From NCBI RefSeq assembly GCF_029846635.1, contig NZ_JARVTG010000001.1, forward strand, positions 1,394,501-1,458,500: DNA of 64,000 nt, written 5' to 3'. Both the position numbers and the translations under genes were made by a program. Under the pieces are notes generated by a model. The model saw only the letters and a program-made list of their open reading frames with translations, had not been told where the DNA came from and ran no database searches. Source of the DNA: Pokkaliibacter sp. MBI-7 (GTDB taxonomy: Bacteria; Pseudomonadota; Gammaproteobacteria; Pseudomonadales; Balneatricaceae). Below, piece after piece: positions 7,623 through 15,857 of this stretch (positions within the stretch are counted from its first letter, which is position 1; each line of letters starts with the position of its first letter).

Positions 7623-8288
7623 TTACCCGACCTGGGTCGAAGCATTTCTGGTCGCGATACCGCACCCGACCAGCACCATATCAATCAACTGATCGGTCAG
7701 TTCCACATACTCTTCATCTGTCAGACAATCCTTGCCCATCACAGCCAGCACCTGAGTATTGAAATCAGCATAGTGCTGAGTCAAGGCCCAGAGGTAGATG
7801 ATGAGTTGCACAGGATCAATCCTGCGCATTTTCCCCTGCTCTACCCAGGCACGAATAACTGCGGCACGAGACTGCACCCACTCGTACTGCTGTTTGCCTA
7901 GATAGGTCTGAAGAATGGGCGCTCCACGCAATACCTCTGAAGCAAAAATTTTCGACAGCTCCGGGCGCTCGCGGGAAAAGTGCATCTTGGCACGCACATA
8001 ACGTGACAACACTTCTGCAGGTTCATCATCGGCAGTAATGTCTTCAAGAGTGAGGTTCCACTGGTTCATAATCGTTGCCAGCACCTCTTGATAGAGATCT
8101 TCCTTGCTGCCGAAATAGTAGTGCACCTGAGCTTTTGCCAGCCCAGCCCGCTCAGCGATAGCGCTAGTACTGGTACCCTTGAAACCGTTACAGGCAAACT
8201 CCTGTTCTGCAGCTGCCAGAATGGCAGCCCTGCGCTTCAGTCGAATGCGACCCATTTTTACCGGTGCGGCCTGAACAGGCGTAGTCAT
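7623..8288 (-). CDS. TetR family regulator, RutR-like
   Basis: Predicted DNA-binding repressor of 221 residues. The TetR helix-turn-helix spans about residues 15-75 (AEQEFACNGFKGTSTSAIAE, then AKAQVHYYFGSKEDLYQEVL). The C-terminal half resembles RutR/YcdC (SRERPELSKIFASEVLRGAP and IYLWALTQHYADF), the family that senses pyrimidines or related small molecules. No rut or pyrimidine genes lie nearby, so the ligand is unknown. GAGGAG lies before the ATG. The b-type cytochrome gene upstream runs the same way with a 112-base gap and may or may not be its target. Confidence 0.85.
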   Translation of the reverse strand: MTTPVQAAPVKMGRIRLKRRAAILAAAEQEFACNGFKGTSTSAIAERAGLAKAQVHYYFGSKEDLYQEVLATIMNQWNLTLEDITADDEPAEVLSRYVRAKMHFSRERPELSKIFASEVLRGAPILQTYLGKQQYEWVQSRAAVIRAWVEQGKMRRIDPVQLIIYLWALTQHYADFNTQVLAVMGKDCLTDEEYVELTDQLIDMVLVGCGIATRNASTQVG

Positions 8289-8400
8289 GCAGTCTCCTCA
8301 CAAGCTCCGGCGCTCTTCCAATCTGGCGCCTCGGAACAGATTATAGCCACATTTAGATACAGTTGGCGGCCCAGTATAGGCACATGCGCAACCAATGCCT

Positions 8401-9060
8401 TCAGAAATCCGCTACGGGCGCCCACTTGAGCATCAACAAAACCAGCATTAGGGAAAGCCCCCATACCAACAATACCCGCCCCCTGCCAGCAGCAGGCACC
8501 GCAATATATTCATCGCTGAGTTTCCAGCCTCTAATCATTGCTCGAACCAGCTTTTCACCTTTCATTTCATGAACAATAACCGCCAGCACATGCAAGGCAA
8601 AAAGCCCGAGCAATACATTAAACAGACCTTTGTGCAGAGTGGTCAGAACATCACTCGCCTCCTTACTGACGAGAAAAGCCAATGCCCCTGTAGTAAAGAT
8701 ATCGTCATTGGCCAGCAGCCCTGATGTGACTTGCAGACTTAACGTCAACAGCAGCGCTACCACCATCCAACCACCCAAAGGGTTATGTCCCAGACTGGGC
8801 ACCGGGCCTGAATACTGACGAGACTGCAGATAGAACACCACTTGACCAGGCTTTTTTATAAATTCAGAAAAGCGAGAGTAGAAGCTCCCACAGAATCCCC
8901 AACCCCAGCGAAAAAGCAGCAGCACCATGACGGCATAGCCAAAACGGGTGTGCCAGTCCATATAACCGAGCTCAGCGCTGATCCACAACCCTGCTATCAG
9001 TCCCACCAGCCCCCAGTGAAAAACTCGGGTAGAACCATCCCAGACCTTAACCTTATGCAA
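8401..9060 (-). CDS. b-type cytochrome (cytochrome b561 / hydrogenase b-subunit family)
   Basis: Integral inner-membrane haem b protein of 219 residues with four main hydrophobic helices. Histidines H15 (RVFHW), H37, H143 (LHKG) and H157 fall in or near helices and are likely haem ligands. Such proteins pass electrons between quinones and periplasmic partners such as small c-type cytochromes. No partner is adjacent, so the electron donor is unknown. I place the start at the TTG at 9060, six bases after GGGAGG; there is no ATG or GTG nearby, and the TTG at 9066 abuts the ribosome site. The gene is divergent from the esterase gene. Confidence 0.8.
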   Translation of the reverse strand: MHKVKVWDGSTRVFHWGLVGLIAGLWISAELGYMDWHTRFGYAVMVLLLFRWGWGFCGSFYSRFSEFIKKPGQVVFYLQSRQYSGPVPSLGHNPLGGWMVVALLLTLSLQVTSGLLANDDIFTTGALAFLVSKEASDVLTTLHKGLFNVLLGLFALHVLAVIVHEMKGEKLVRAMIRGWKLSDEYIAVPAAGRGRVLLVWGLSLMLVLLMLKWAPVADF

Positions 9061-9161
9061 TTTCAACCTCCCTCATTATCCTTTCATGCCTCCAAAGCGG
9101 ATACCGGCTAACTGCATATCGTCTCCCTGCTATACTGCCCAGTCACACACAAGGAGGCTCC

Positions 9162-9932
9162 ATGTTGTCACTGAACTTTCAGCGTATCGGCACCGGTCCT
9201 ACGCTGCTTATTCTGCACGGCCTGTTCGGCTCGTTAGATAACTGGGGCAGCGTCACCCGCCAGCTGTCAGAACACTTTGACGTCATCAGTGTCGATTTGC
9301 GCAACCACGGTCGCTCAGAACACGCAAAACCGCATAGTTATCCTGCCATGTGTCAGGATGTTATCGACCTTCTCAGCCAGCTTAAGCTATCCCGAGTTCT
9401 GCTGATGGGGCATTCAATGGGTGGCAAGGTAGCGATGCAGCTTGCCCTGCAAGCACCTTCATTAATTGAACGCCTGATAGTGGTCGATATAGCCCCTGTG
9501 CACTATCCCCGACATCATGACGATGTTTTTCGCGGCCTTGAGCAACTTGATCTGACACAGCTGACAAGTCGCTCTCAAGCTGACCAGCAGCTACAGCCGT
9601 ATATAGAAGACAGCAGTGTGCGCTTGTTTCTGCTGAAAAACCTCTACCGTAATGAGTCAGGGCAATTTGCCTGGCGTTTCAACCTGACCACTCTCCGTGA
9701 GGACTACGACCAGATTAGTCAAGCACCGTCAGGCAGTCCCTATCAGGGCCCCACATTATTTATCAAAGGAGAACGCTCAGCCTATATTACAGCCGAGTAT
9801 AGGGATGCCATTGTGCAGTTATTCCCACAGGCGGGTTACAAAGTAATACAGAATGCAGGCCACTGGCCTCATGCAGAGAAGCCGGAACTCTTTTTACGAA
9901 TAGTGAATCGATTTCTGCAAGCAGATAACTAA
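9162..9932 (+). CDS. Alpha/beta hydrolase, YbfF-like esterase
   Basis: Cytoplasmic serine esterase of 256 residues, close in pattern to E. coli YbfF, an acyl-CoA/short-ester hydrolase. Visible features are the oxyanion segment LHGLFGSLDNWG, VDLRNHGRS, the nucleophile elbow GHSMGGK with Ser85, and the catalytic histidine in NAGHWPHAEKPE. The true substrate is unknown. AAGGAGG lies just before the ATG, and a TATACT at 9131-9136 could be its -10 box, though no good -35 is visible. It converges on the SprA-related gene with a 28-base gap. Confidence 0.85.
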   Translation: MLSLNFQRIGTGPTLLILHGLFGSLDNWGSVTRQLSEHFDVISVDLRNHGRSEHAKPHSYPAMCQDVIDLLSQLKLSRVLLMGHSMGGKVAMQLALQAPSLIERLIVVDIAPVHYPRHHDDVFRGLEQLDLTQLTSRSQADQQLQPYIEDSSVRLFLLKNLYRNESGQFAWRFNLTTLREDYDQISQAPSGSPYQGPTLFIKGERSAYITAEYRDAIVQLFPQAGYKVIQNAGHWPHAEKPELFLRIVNRFLQADN

Positions 9933-9960
9933 TAACCAGAAAAGGGAGATGCAAGCGGAC

Positions 9961-10932
9961 TCAGGCCTGAGTGTTAACAAAACCACCTGAGGGATAGAGC
10001 CGGGAATAAACACCGAGTTCGACGAGACGCCGATTGATCTCCCGAAGCTGCTGCTGGACTTTGGCTAGCTGATCATCCACAGGCGTGGGGGGAATGGGCA
10101 CCGTTTCACCATTAGCAGCAGTAGATTGAGCAGTGTCGCTCTGGGCAGCCTGTGCGTCACTAGCTCCCCGCCCAGATGCAGACGAAGCGTCATCGCCTCC
10201 TTGCACAGCTTGACTCGCCAGCGGCTCAATGCGCTCCTGTATCTGCTCCAATGCACGCGCCTGAGTTGACGTATCATCCTGTAGCTGCTGCTGCGCTTGT
10301 TGCTGGGTCTGCTGATTCTCCTTGGCCTGGTCTCTGGCCAGTTCAGCCTGAGCTTCAGCCAGCATACGCTGAGCCTCAAGCGCAATCTTGTCATCCTGCG
10401 CAGAAGGATCAACGGGAGCACGGGCCGCCTTGATAATAGCCTGTGCCTTTTCGATGGTTTCCTGAGGGTTGTTCGGCACGGGTGAGGTGTCTACTGATAC
10501 CTCACCGTCTGTAGCATACAAGCGCCCGTCTGGTCCCCGGGTGTAATCATACTGAGGCGAGCCTCCGTATTGACCCGCCGCATTGGAGTGAGCCCGCTCA
10601 TGATCTTTAACCTGCTGATCACGCGACTGCAGCTCATCCACCTGCTGCTGATCTGCCGTTGATAATTGCTCACCAACGGTTGATGTATTGCCAGATGTTT
10701 TAGCGGCATTGGTGGCGATACGCTCTTTTGCGCGTAGCTCCCCCTCCCTGTCCTGCAATAAGCTGGAGCCCTGTCCGGAAGACTGCTGCTGATTCTGTGA
10801 GCCATTATTTAACGGAGGCGCAGTAACCTGCTGGGCGACTGTCAGCTCAGTAAGATTAGCTGCTGCCTGAGGAGCAGGCGGCGTTGAAGCAGTAGTGGGT
10901 TGATAGGTCAGCCCCAGGCTTGAAATCAGCAC
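9961..10932 (-). CDS. Putative metalloprotease, SprA-related (CJM1_0395) family
   Basis: 323 residues. The centre carries HERAH (H111, E112, H115), a zinc-protease HExxH motif, followed by QYGGSPQYDYTRGPDGRLYA and VDTSPVPNNPQETI, the signature of the SprA-related family. Flanks are low complexity: a Gln/Ala/Ser/Thr-rich N-terminus, a coiled-coil Gln/Ala-rich stretch at about residues 170-235, and a C-terminal helix (LAKVQQQLREINRRLVELGV). There is no signal peptide. The start is GTG at 10932, with GAGG upstream. It follows the small rod-like gene by 18 bases. The protein target is unknown. Confidence 0.75.
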   Translation of the reverse strand: MLISSLGLTYQPTTASTPPAPQAAANLTELTVAQQVTAPPLNNGSQNQQQSSGQGSSLLQDREGELRAKERIATNAAKTSGNTSTVGEQLSTADQQQVDELQSRDQQVKDHERAHSNAAGQYGGSPQYDYTRGPDGRLYATDGEVSVDTSPVPNNPQETIEKAQAIIKAARAPVDPSAQDDKIALEAQRMLAEAQAELARDQAKENQQTQQQAQQQLQDDTSTQARALEQIQERIEPLASQAVQGGDDASSASGRGASDAQAAQSDTAQSTAANGETVPIPPTPVDDQLAKVQQQLREINRRLVELGVYSRLYPSGGFVNTQA

Positions 10933-10950
10933 GGATGACCTCGTAGCGAG

Positions 10951-11223
10951 TTAAACCTTAATATCCAGCAATGTTCCTAAGGTTGAATTTTGCGCTTCCA
11001 ATACCTTGGCGCCAGCCTGAACCAAAACTTTTGCTTCAGGCAAGCTCAGCAAACCATCCTCAACCGAAGCAGAACCCTGATCGTTACTGAGGCCGTTGCC
11101 CGAGCTAGCGGAACTATCACTGACCGAACCTTGCGCAATCTGTGCCCCCGCCTGATCCAGCTGTGCCAGACCTCGCTGGATACCCAGTTGCCCATAGGTG
11201 AAAGTACTGCCCTGAATCTGCAT
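10951..11223 (-). CDS. Small protein resembling flagellar rod/hook termini
   Basis: 90 residues, no recognised name. The N-terminal helix (YGQLGIQRGLAQLDQAGAQI) and the C-terminal helix (VLVQAGAKVLEAQNSTLGTL) resemble the terminal coiled-coil segments of flagellar rod and hook proteins. They are joined by a Ser/Gly/Asp-rich linker (about residues 33-55) with no globular middle domain. There is no signal peptide. It is 18 bases upstream of the HExxH protease gene and probably co-transcribed with it, possibly by read-through from bioD 29 bases upstream. Function unknown. Confidence 0.65.
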   Translation of the reverse strand: MQIQGSTFTYGQLGIQRGLAQLDQAGAQIAQGSVSDSSASSGNGLSNDQGSASVEDGLLSLPEAKVLVQAGAKVLEAQNSTLGTLLDIKV

Positions 11224-11252
11224 TGAATATCACCTCATATTCTGAACAAATT

Positions 11253-11948
11253 TTAGCCAACACCGACTAAATGTAAAGGTTGCAGATTGAGGAAGGGTGC
11301 CGCGTTTTCTGTACTGACCTGCTCCAGCCATGGAATTCTGCCCAGGCACGGTGCAGGCATTGTTGCCTGAAGAGTTGCAATATTTTCCTGCTGATAAGGC
11401 ATATCAGGATCTACATGGTTTACCACCCAGCCAGCCAGCATCAGACCTGCCTGGCGGATCGCGCTGACGGTCAGGCTGGCATGATTCAGACAACCGAGAC
11501 GCAACCCGATAACCAGTACAACAGGCCAGGTATGCTGCACCACCCAGTCCGATAGCATCTGCCCCTGATTATTCAATGGCAGATGCCAGCCACCTGCACC
11601 CTCAATCAGAGTGAACTGTGCCTTTTGTGCCAGCACGGGCTGCAACGCCTGCTCCACCGACGTCACACTCAGATGCTGCCCATGCAGTTCAGCCGCGATA
11701 TGAGGCGCAATGGCCTCGGGGAAACGCAACGGGTTATGCAGCGCGTAGTCCAGTTGCGGCCAGCTTTGCTGCTGCAGGCTCAGCGCATCACGATTGCGCC
11801 AGCCACCATCCTGTTGTTCGCAGCCAGAGGCAATGGGTTTGATACCCAGGGTTGTCAGCCCCATCTGACGCGCTCGCCAGAGCAACGCAGAGGACACCAG
11901 CGTCTTACCCGCATCGGTGTCAGTACCAGTAACAAAAAAAATCGACAT
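11253..11948 (-). CDS. bioD: Dethiobiotin synthetase
   Basis: Catalyses the ATP- and CO2-dependent closure of the ureido ring of dethiobiotin from 7,8-diaminopelargonic acid, the penultimate biotin step. 231 residues. The P-loop is at the N-terminus (FFVTGTDTDAGKTLVSSALL), and IEGAGGWHLPLN matches the family. The ATG at 11948 (MSIFFVTG) has GGTGA upstream and gives the usual length; the longer open frame to 12041 overlaps bioC. It is the last of five biotin genes transcribed from bioB. Confidence 0.95.
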   Translation of the reverse strand: MSIFFVTGTDTDAGKTLVSSALLWRARQMGLTTLGIKPIASGCEQQDGGWRNRDALSLQQQSWPQLDYALHNPLRFPEAIAPHIAAELHGQHLSVTSVEQALQPVLAQKAQFTLIEGAGGWHLPLNNQGQMLSDWVVQHTWPVVLVIGLRLGCLNHASLTVSAIRQAGLMLAGWVVNHVDPDMPYQQENIATLQATMPAPCLGRIPWLEQVSTENAAPFLNLQPLHLVGVG

Positions 11949-11994
11949 GAACTCACCCGGTTGTCGTACGTAATAAAAACCAGTCAGAAATGCA

Positions 11995-12768
11995 CTACAG
12001 TGGATTGCAGGGCTTCTGCAGATACGCATAGAACACATCATAGGTCACGGTCAGAGCATCACCGGAACACACTTGTTCATAGGCCTGCTCCAGCGCCTGC
12101 AGTCGCTGACGTCCCGCTAGCGCTCGGCCACGATGCACCTCTGCCGCATCAGTATGGCTGGCACCCAGCTGTTTCAGATCACGCATGACCTGCCTGGCAC
12201 TGTCGTACAAGGCCACGCTGTCACGGGCCTGCCAGTGTTGATTTACCCAGTCATGACCAGCAGCCTGCTGCCAGCAAGCTAAACTGGCGAAGCGATTGAC
12301 GTGTTCCTCCTGATCGACCGCTGCCCAGGCAGCTCGTAATTCCCACAAGGTACGGGGGCCCAACGTGGTCAGGCACAGCCAGCCTCCCGGCCTCAGTACG
12401 CGCCACACCTCGGCAAACATCCTTGCGGGATGATGACACCATTGCACTGCCAGACTGGAAACAACCGCATCAGCACAGCCCTCTTGCAGCGGCAGCGCTT
12501 CTGCATCCGCATTCACATAGGCGTCAGCAGATGCCAGATGACGCGCCTGCTGTAGCATTCCCTGGGCAATATCCAGTGCCAGCACCTGCAGCCCATCCGG
12601 CAAATGGCGGCTGACGTACCCTGTCCCGCAGCCCATATCAACTACCCGGCCAGACAAATGAGGCAAGCCCGCCAGCAAACGTCCTGCGATCTCCCGCTGC
12701 AGAACAGCTGCCTGATCATAGCCGGCAGCGGCACGGCTGAATTCACGGGCAATGTTCTGCTTATGCAT
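11995..12768 (-). CDS. bioC: Malonyl-ACP O-methyltransferase
   Basis: Methylates the free carboxyl of malonyl-ACP so that it can be elongated to pimeloyl-ACP methyl ester by fatty-acid synthesis. 257 residues with SAM motif I VVDMGCGTGYVSRHL and the post-motifs VLALDIAQGML and VVSSLAVQWCHHP typical of BioC. The start MHKQNIAREFSRAAAGYD at 12768 overlaps the end of bioH by eight bases, indicating coupling. It works directly with the neighbouring bioH. Confidence 0.94.
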   Translation of the reverse strand: MHKQNIAREFSRAAAGYDQAAVLQREIAGRLLAGLPHLSGRVVDMGCGTGYVSRHLPDGLQVLALDIAQGMLQQARHLASADAYVNADAEALPLQEGCADAVVSSLAVQWCHHPARMFAEVWRVLRPGGWLCLTTLGPRTLWELRAAWAAVDQEEHVNRFASLACWQQAAGHDWVNQHWQARDSVALYDSARQVMRDLKQLGASHTDAAEVHRGRALAGRQRLQALEQAYEQVCSGDALTVTYDVFYAYLQKPCNPL

Positions 12769-13459
12769 GCGCACTCTTTCCCGATAAGTCCAGCCATGCG
12801 GTATCAGGCCAGTGCAGCAGATGCCCCTGATCTGGTAACACATCCACTACCGTCATCGCACCGTTAAGAACTTCGGCAATCTGCGAAGGTACCAGACCAT
12901 CGCACGCCCCCAAATAGTGGCGCTGCGGTACCATGACCTCCGCCCAACGCTGGCAGCAGTCATCTGCCAGCCACTGTAACTGCCGAGACAGACTGATCAG
13001 CTCCTCGCTGCTCAGCCCAAGATGATAGTCACGTAACATGGCCAGCAAGGTTCTTCCTTGTGGATGAGACTGAGCTACCATACCGGCAAAGCGCCGAAGC
13101 GTCGGTAGAGGCTGCTGCTCCATGGCATCAATGAACTGATCAAACACATCAGGCGACATGCCCGGTGCATTTGCTGTGGCCACAAAGCTGGGGCTGGCGG
13201 CCAGCGTGACAGCCAGAGCAATACGTTCAGGCGCCTGCACAGCTGCCTCCATCAGCAGCCGACCACCCAGTGACCAGCCCAGCCAGTTTGCCCTTTCAGG
13301 TGCCTGAGCCAGTATGCTGTTGGCCGCCTCGGCCAACGTACCGGCATGACGGTCAGGTGAGAGAAGGTGCACAGTACCCTGTGGTGATAGCCGCTCTACT
13401 ACACTGTGCCAGAGATGGTCAGGCATCGCCCAGCCATTGATCAGCACCCACTCAGTCAT
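12761..13459 (-). CDS. bioH: Pimeloyl-ACP methyl ester carboxylesterase
   Basis: Removes the methyl group added by BioC once the chain reaches pimeloyl length. 232-residue alpha/beta hydrolase with nucleophile elbow GWSLGG (Ser63), an acid loop (LGACDGLVPSQIAEVL) and the histidine motif DQGHLLHWPD. It is about 20 residues shorter than E. coli BioH, mainly at the N-terminus and in the lid. It lies between bioF and bioC and overlaps both by eight bases. Confidence 0.93.
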   Translation of the reverse strand: MTEWVLINGWAMPDHLWHSVVERLSPQGTVHLLSPDRHAGTLAEAANSILAQAPERANWLGWSLGGRLLMEAAVQAPERIALAVTLAASPSFVATANAPGMSPDVFDQFIDAMEQQPLPTLRRFAGMVAQSHPQGRTLLAMLRDYHLGLSSEELISLSRQLQWLADDCCQRWAEVMVPQRHYLGACDGLVPSQIAEVLNGAMTVVDVLPDQGHLLHWPDTAWLDLSGKSAHA

Positions 13460-14630
13460 GATCGCTCACCTCTCGCCAGCTGCGTTCCAAGGCATGCAGC
13501 AGACGATCCAGTTGCTGATCGGTATGTGCTGCCGTCAGTGTGATACGCAGCCGAGACATGCCAGCAGGCACCGTAGGTGGACGGATTGCCGTGACCCAGA
13601 TGCCCTGTTGCAGCAGGCTTGCAGAGAGCGCCATCGCCCGTGCCGCAGAGCCTACCAGCACAGGCTGAATGGCGGTCTGTGAGGGCATCAGTGTCAGCCC
13701 CATGACTTCAGCCTCATGACGAAAGCGTCTGATCAGATGCTGCAAATGCAGTCTTCGCTCAAGCTCCTGCTGCACAATACGCAGCGCCTGACGTCCTGCT
13801 GCCGCTACTGCGGGAGGCATTGCTGTGGTGTAGATATAGGGGCGGGCAAACTGAATCAGCGCCTCAATCAAGGTCTCGCTACCCGCGATAAAAGCACCGG
13901 CACAGCCCAATGCCTTACCCAGGGTTGCCATCAGTACAGGCACCTGCTGCTGATCAAGCTCACAGGCCTCAACTAATCCAGCACCGCGCGCTCCCAGAAC
14001 CCCAAAGCCATGGGCATCATCCACCATCAACCAGGCTTGCTGGTCATGGCATAGCTGCGCCAGCTCATTCAATGGCGCGACATCACCATCCATACTGAAA
14101 ACACCATCTGTCACCACCAGCTTGTGCGACTGCGTCGCCTTGCTCAGACGACTGGCCAGATTGTCGATGTCATTGTGCAGATAGCGCTGAAAGCGCGCGC
14201 CGCTGTTCAGGCCAGCGTCCAGCAGGGAGGCATGATTCAGGCGGTCTTCAAACACGGCAGACTGATCATCCAGCAGTGCACTGATGGCACCCAGATTGGC
14301 CATGTAGCCGGTAGAAAACAGCAGGGCTCGCTGTCGTCCGGTGAATACCGCCAGCTCTTCTTCCAGCGCATGATGCTCAGCACTATGACCGCTGACCAGA
14401 TGAGAAGCGCCGCTACCAACACCATAACGCTGCACCGCCTCGATGGCGCTTTGCTTCAACCGTGGATCATTGGCCAGACCCAGATAGTCATTGCTGCAGA
14501 ACGCCAGATAGCGCTGCCCCTCCAGCACGACCTCTGGTTGCTGTGCACCTTCCAGAGTCCTGCGCTGGCGATAGAGATGCTGCTGCTGACGCTCCTTCAG
14601 GCGAGCCTGCAGATTGAATGCATCCATCAT
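13452..14630 (-). CDS. bioF: 8-amino-7-oxononanoate synthase
   Basis: PLP enzyme condensing pimeloyl-ACP with L-alanine to 8-amino-7-oxononanoate. 392 residues, with NDYLGLANDP, GSGASHLVSGH, MVDDAHGFGVLG and the lysine site ATLGKALGCAGAF. The start could be the ATG at 14630 or 14627; neither has a clear ribosome site, so it is probably coupled to bioB, whose stop codon lies two bases upstream. Confidence 0.95.
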   Translation of the reverse strand: MMDAFNLQARLKERQQQHLYRQRRTLEGAQQPEVVLEGQRYLAFCSNDYLGLANDPRLKQSAIEAVQRYGVGSGASHLVSGHSAEHHALEEELAVFTGRQRALLFSTGYMANLGAISALLDDQSAVFEDRLNHASLLDAGLNSGARFQRYLHNDIDNLASRLSKATQSHKLVVTDGVFSMDGDVAPLNELAQLCHDQQAWLMVDDAHGFGVLGARGAGLVEACELDQQQVPVLMATLGKALGCAGAFIAGSETLIEALIQFARPYIYTTAMPPAVAAAGRQALRIVQQELERRLHLQHLIRRFRHEAEVMGLTLMPSQTAIQPVLVGSAARAMALSASLLQQGIWVTAIRPPTVPAGMSRLRITLTAAHTDQQLDRLLHALERSWREVSDHD

Positions 14631-14632
14631 GA

Positions 14633-15709
14633 TTACTGCAGGGTAGCTGCGGCCTGTGCCTGAGGAGCACCGGCATCATGGTAGAGGCTGGCCTGCTGTT
14701 GCTGGCGTACCTGCTGCAACAATGCCTGTTCGTGCGCCTCATCAGATAACCCTTCACGGCTTTCAGGTGTGATCCCCAGTTTCCTGAACAGCACTTTGTC
14801 TGCATGCGCCTCTGGGTTAGGCGTAGTCAGCAGCTTTTCGCCATAGAAAATGGAATTGGCACCCGCCATGAAACACAGTGCCTGCACCTGCTCATTCATC
14901 TTTTCGCGCCCGGCCGACAGTCGCACATGTGAGCGTGGCATCAGGATCCGCGCTACCGCGATGGTGCGGATAAAGTCGAAGGGGTCCAGGTCTTCAACTT
15001 CTGCCAGAGGCGTACCCGCCACCTTGACCAGCATATTGATCGGCACACTTTCAGGATGATCAGGCATATTGGCCAGTACCCGCAGCAAGCCGATGCGATC
15101 CTGCAGACTTTCGCCCATCCCCATGATGCCGCCACAACAGACCTTCATACCGGCGTCGCGCACATGACTGAGGGTATCCAGTCGCTCCTGATAGGAACGG
15201 GTAGTGATGATGCTGTCATAGAACTCTGGCGAGGTATCGAGGTTGTGGTTGTAGTAATCCAGCCCGGCCTCCGCCAGCTCACCTGCCTGATCGCGATTGA
15301 GCGTGCCGAGTGTCATACAGGCCTCCAGCCCCATAGCTTTGACACCGCGCACCATCTCCAGCACGTAAGGCATGTCACGCTGGGTCGGATGTTTCCAGGC
15401 AGCCCCCATGCAGAAACGGCTGGCGCCGCTGTCCTTGGCTCTGGCGGCCTCCTCCAGTACCTTCTTCACTTCCATCAGTTTCTGTTTTTCCAGACCGGTG
15501 TCGTAATGCGCACTTTGCGGGCAGTACTTACAGTCTTCAGGGCAGGAACCGGTTTTGATCGACAACAGGGTGCTGACCTGCACCTGATTGGGATCAAAGT
15601 ACTGACGATGGGTTGTTTGAGCCTGAAACAACAAATCATTGAAAGGCTGCTCAAACAGAGCGCGGACTTCGCCCTCGGTCCAATCATGGCGAATGACAGT
15701 GGTTGACAT
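14633..15709 (-). CDS. bioB: Biotin synthase
   Basis: Radical-SAM enzyme inserting sulfur into dethiobiotin, the last step of the pathway. 358 residues. The SAM cluster cysteines C56, C60 and C63 lie in GSCPEDCKYCPQSAHY; CMGAAWKHP, GMGESLQDRIGLL and MLVKVAGTPLAEV are conserved BioB segments. I take the ATG at 15709 (MSTTVIRHDW), with GGAG about 10 bases upstream. The C-terminal tail is Gln/Ala-rich. It is the first gene of the operon, behind a promoter and BirA-type operator. Confidence 0.96.
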   Translation of the reverse strand: MSTTVIRHDWTEGEVRALFEQPFNDLLFQAQTTHRQYFDPNQVQVSTLLSIKTGSCPEDCKYCPQSAHYDTGLEKQKLMEVKKVLEEAARAKDSGASRFCMGAAWKHPTQRDMPYVLEMVRGVKAMGLEACMTLGTLNRDQAGELAEAGLDYYNHNLDTSPEFYDSIITTRSYQERLDTLSHVRDAGMKVCCGGIMGMGESLQDRIGLLRVLANMPDHPESVPINMLVKVAGTPLAEVEDLDPFDFIRTIAVARILMPRSHVRLSAGREKMNEQVQALCFMAGANSIFYGEKLLTTPNPEAHADKVLFRKLGITPESREGLSDEAHEQALLQQVRQQQQASLYHDAGAPQAQAAATLQ

Positions 15710-15803
15710 CGTGCAGTGCTCCGCAAAAGTAAACGTACTTGCCCCTGCACTGCAGGTCTGGTCAGCACGGCAGCGATTCCGCAGGGGCATCAGGAATACC
15801 GCC

Positions 15804-15831
15804 ATCTTAATCAGCTCAGGGAATGAGTCAA
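15804..15831 (-). promoter_or_regulatory. Candidate bioB promoter
   Basis: On the minus strand TTGACT (15831-15826) and TAAGAT (15809-15804) are 16 bases apart. The -35 lies inside the right half of the BirA-type inverted repeat, so repressor binding would block RNA polymerase. The transcript would begin near 15797, about 90 bases before the bioB ATG. Confidence 0.5.
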
Positions 15832-15857
15832 CCAATGAAAAACAACAAGGTTTACCT
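15825..15857. promoter_or_regulatory. Candidate BirA (biotin repressor) operator
   Basis: Two nine-base arms, GAGTCAACC (15825-15833) and GGTTTACCT (15849-15857), are separated by 15 bases. The known gammaproteobacterial operator is TTGTAAACC, about 15 bases, GGTTTACAA. One arm matches at 7 of 9 positions and the other at 6 of 9, with the exact spacing. It overlaps the proposed bioB -35 and also the start region of comF. Confidence 0.5.
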
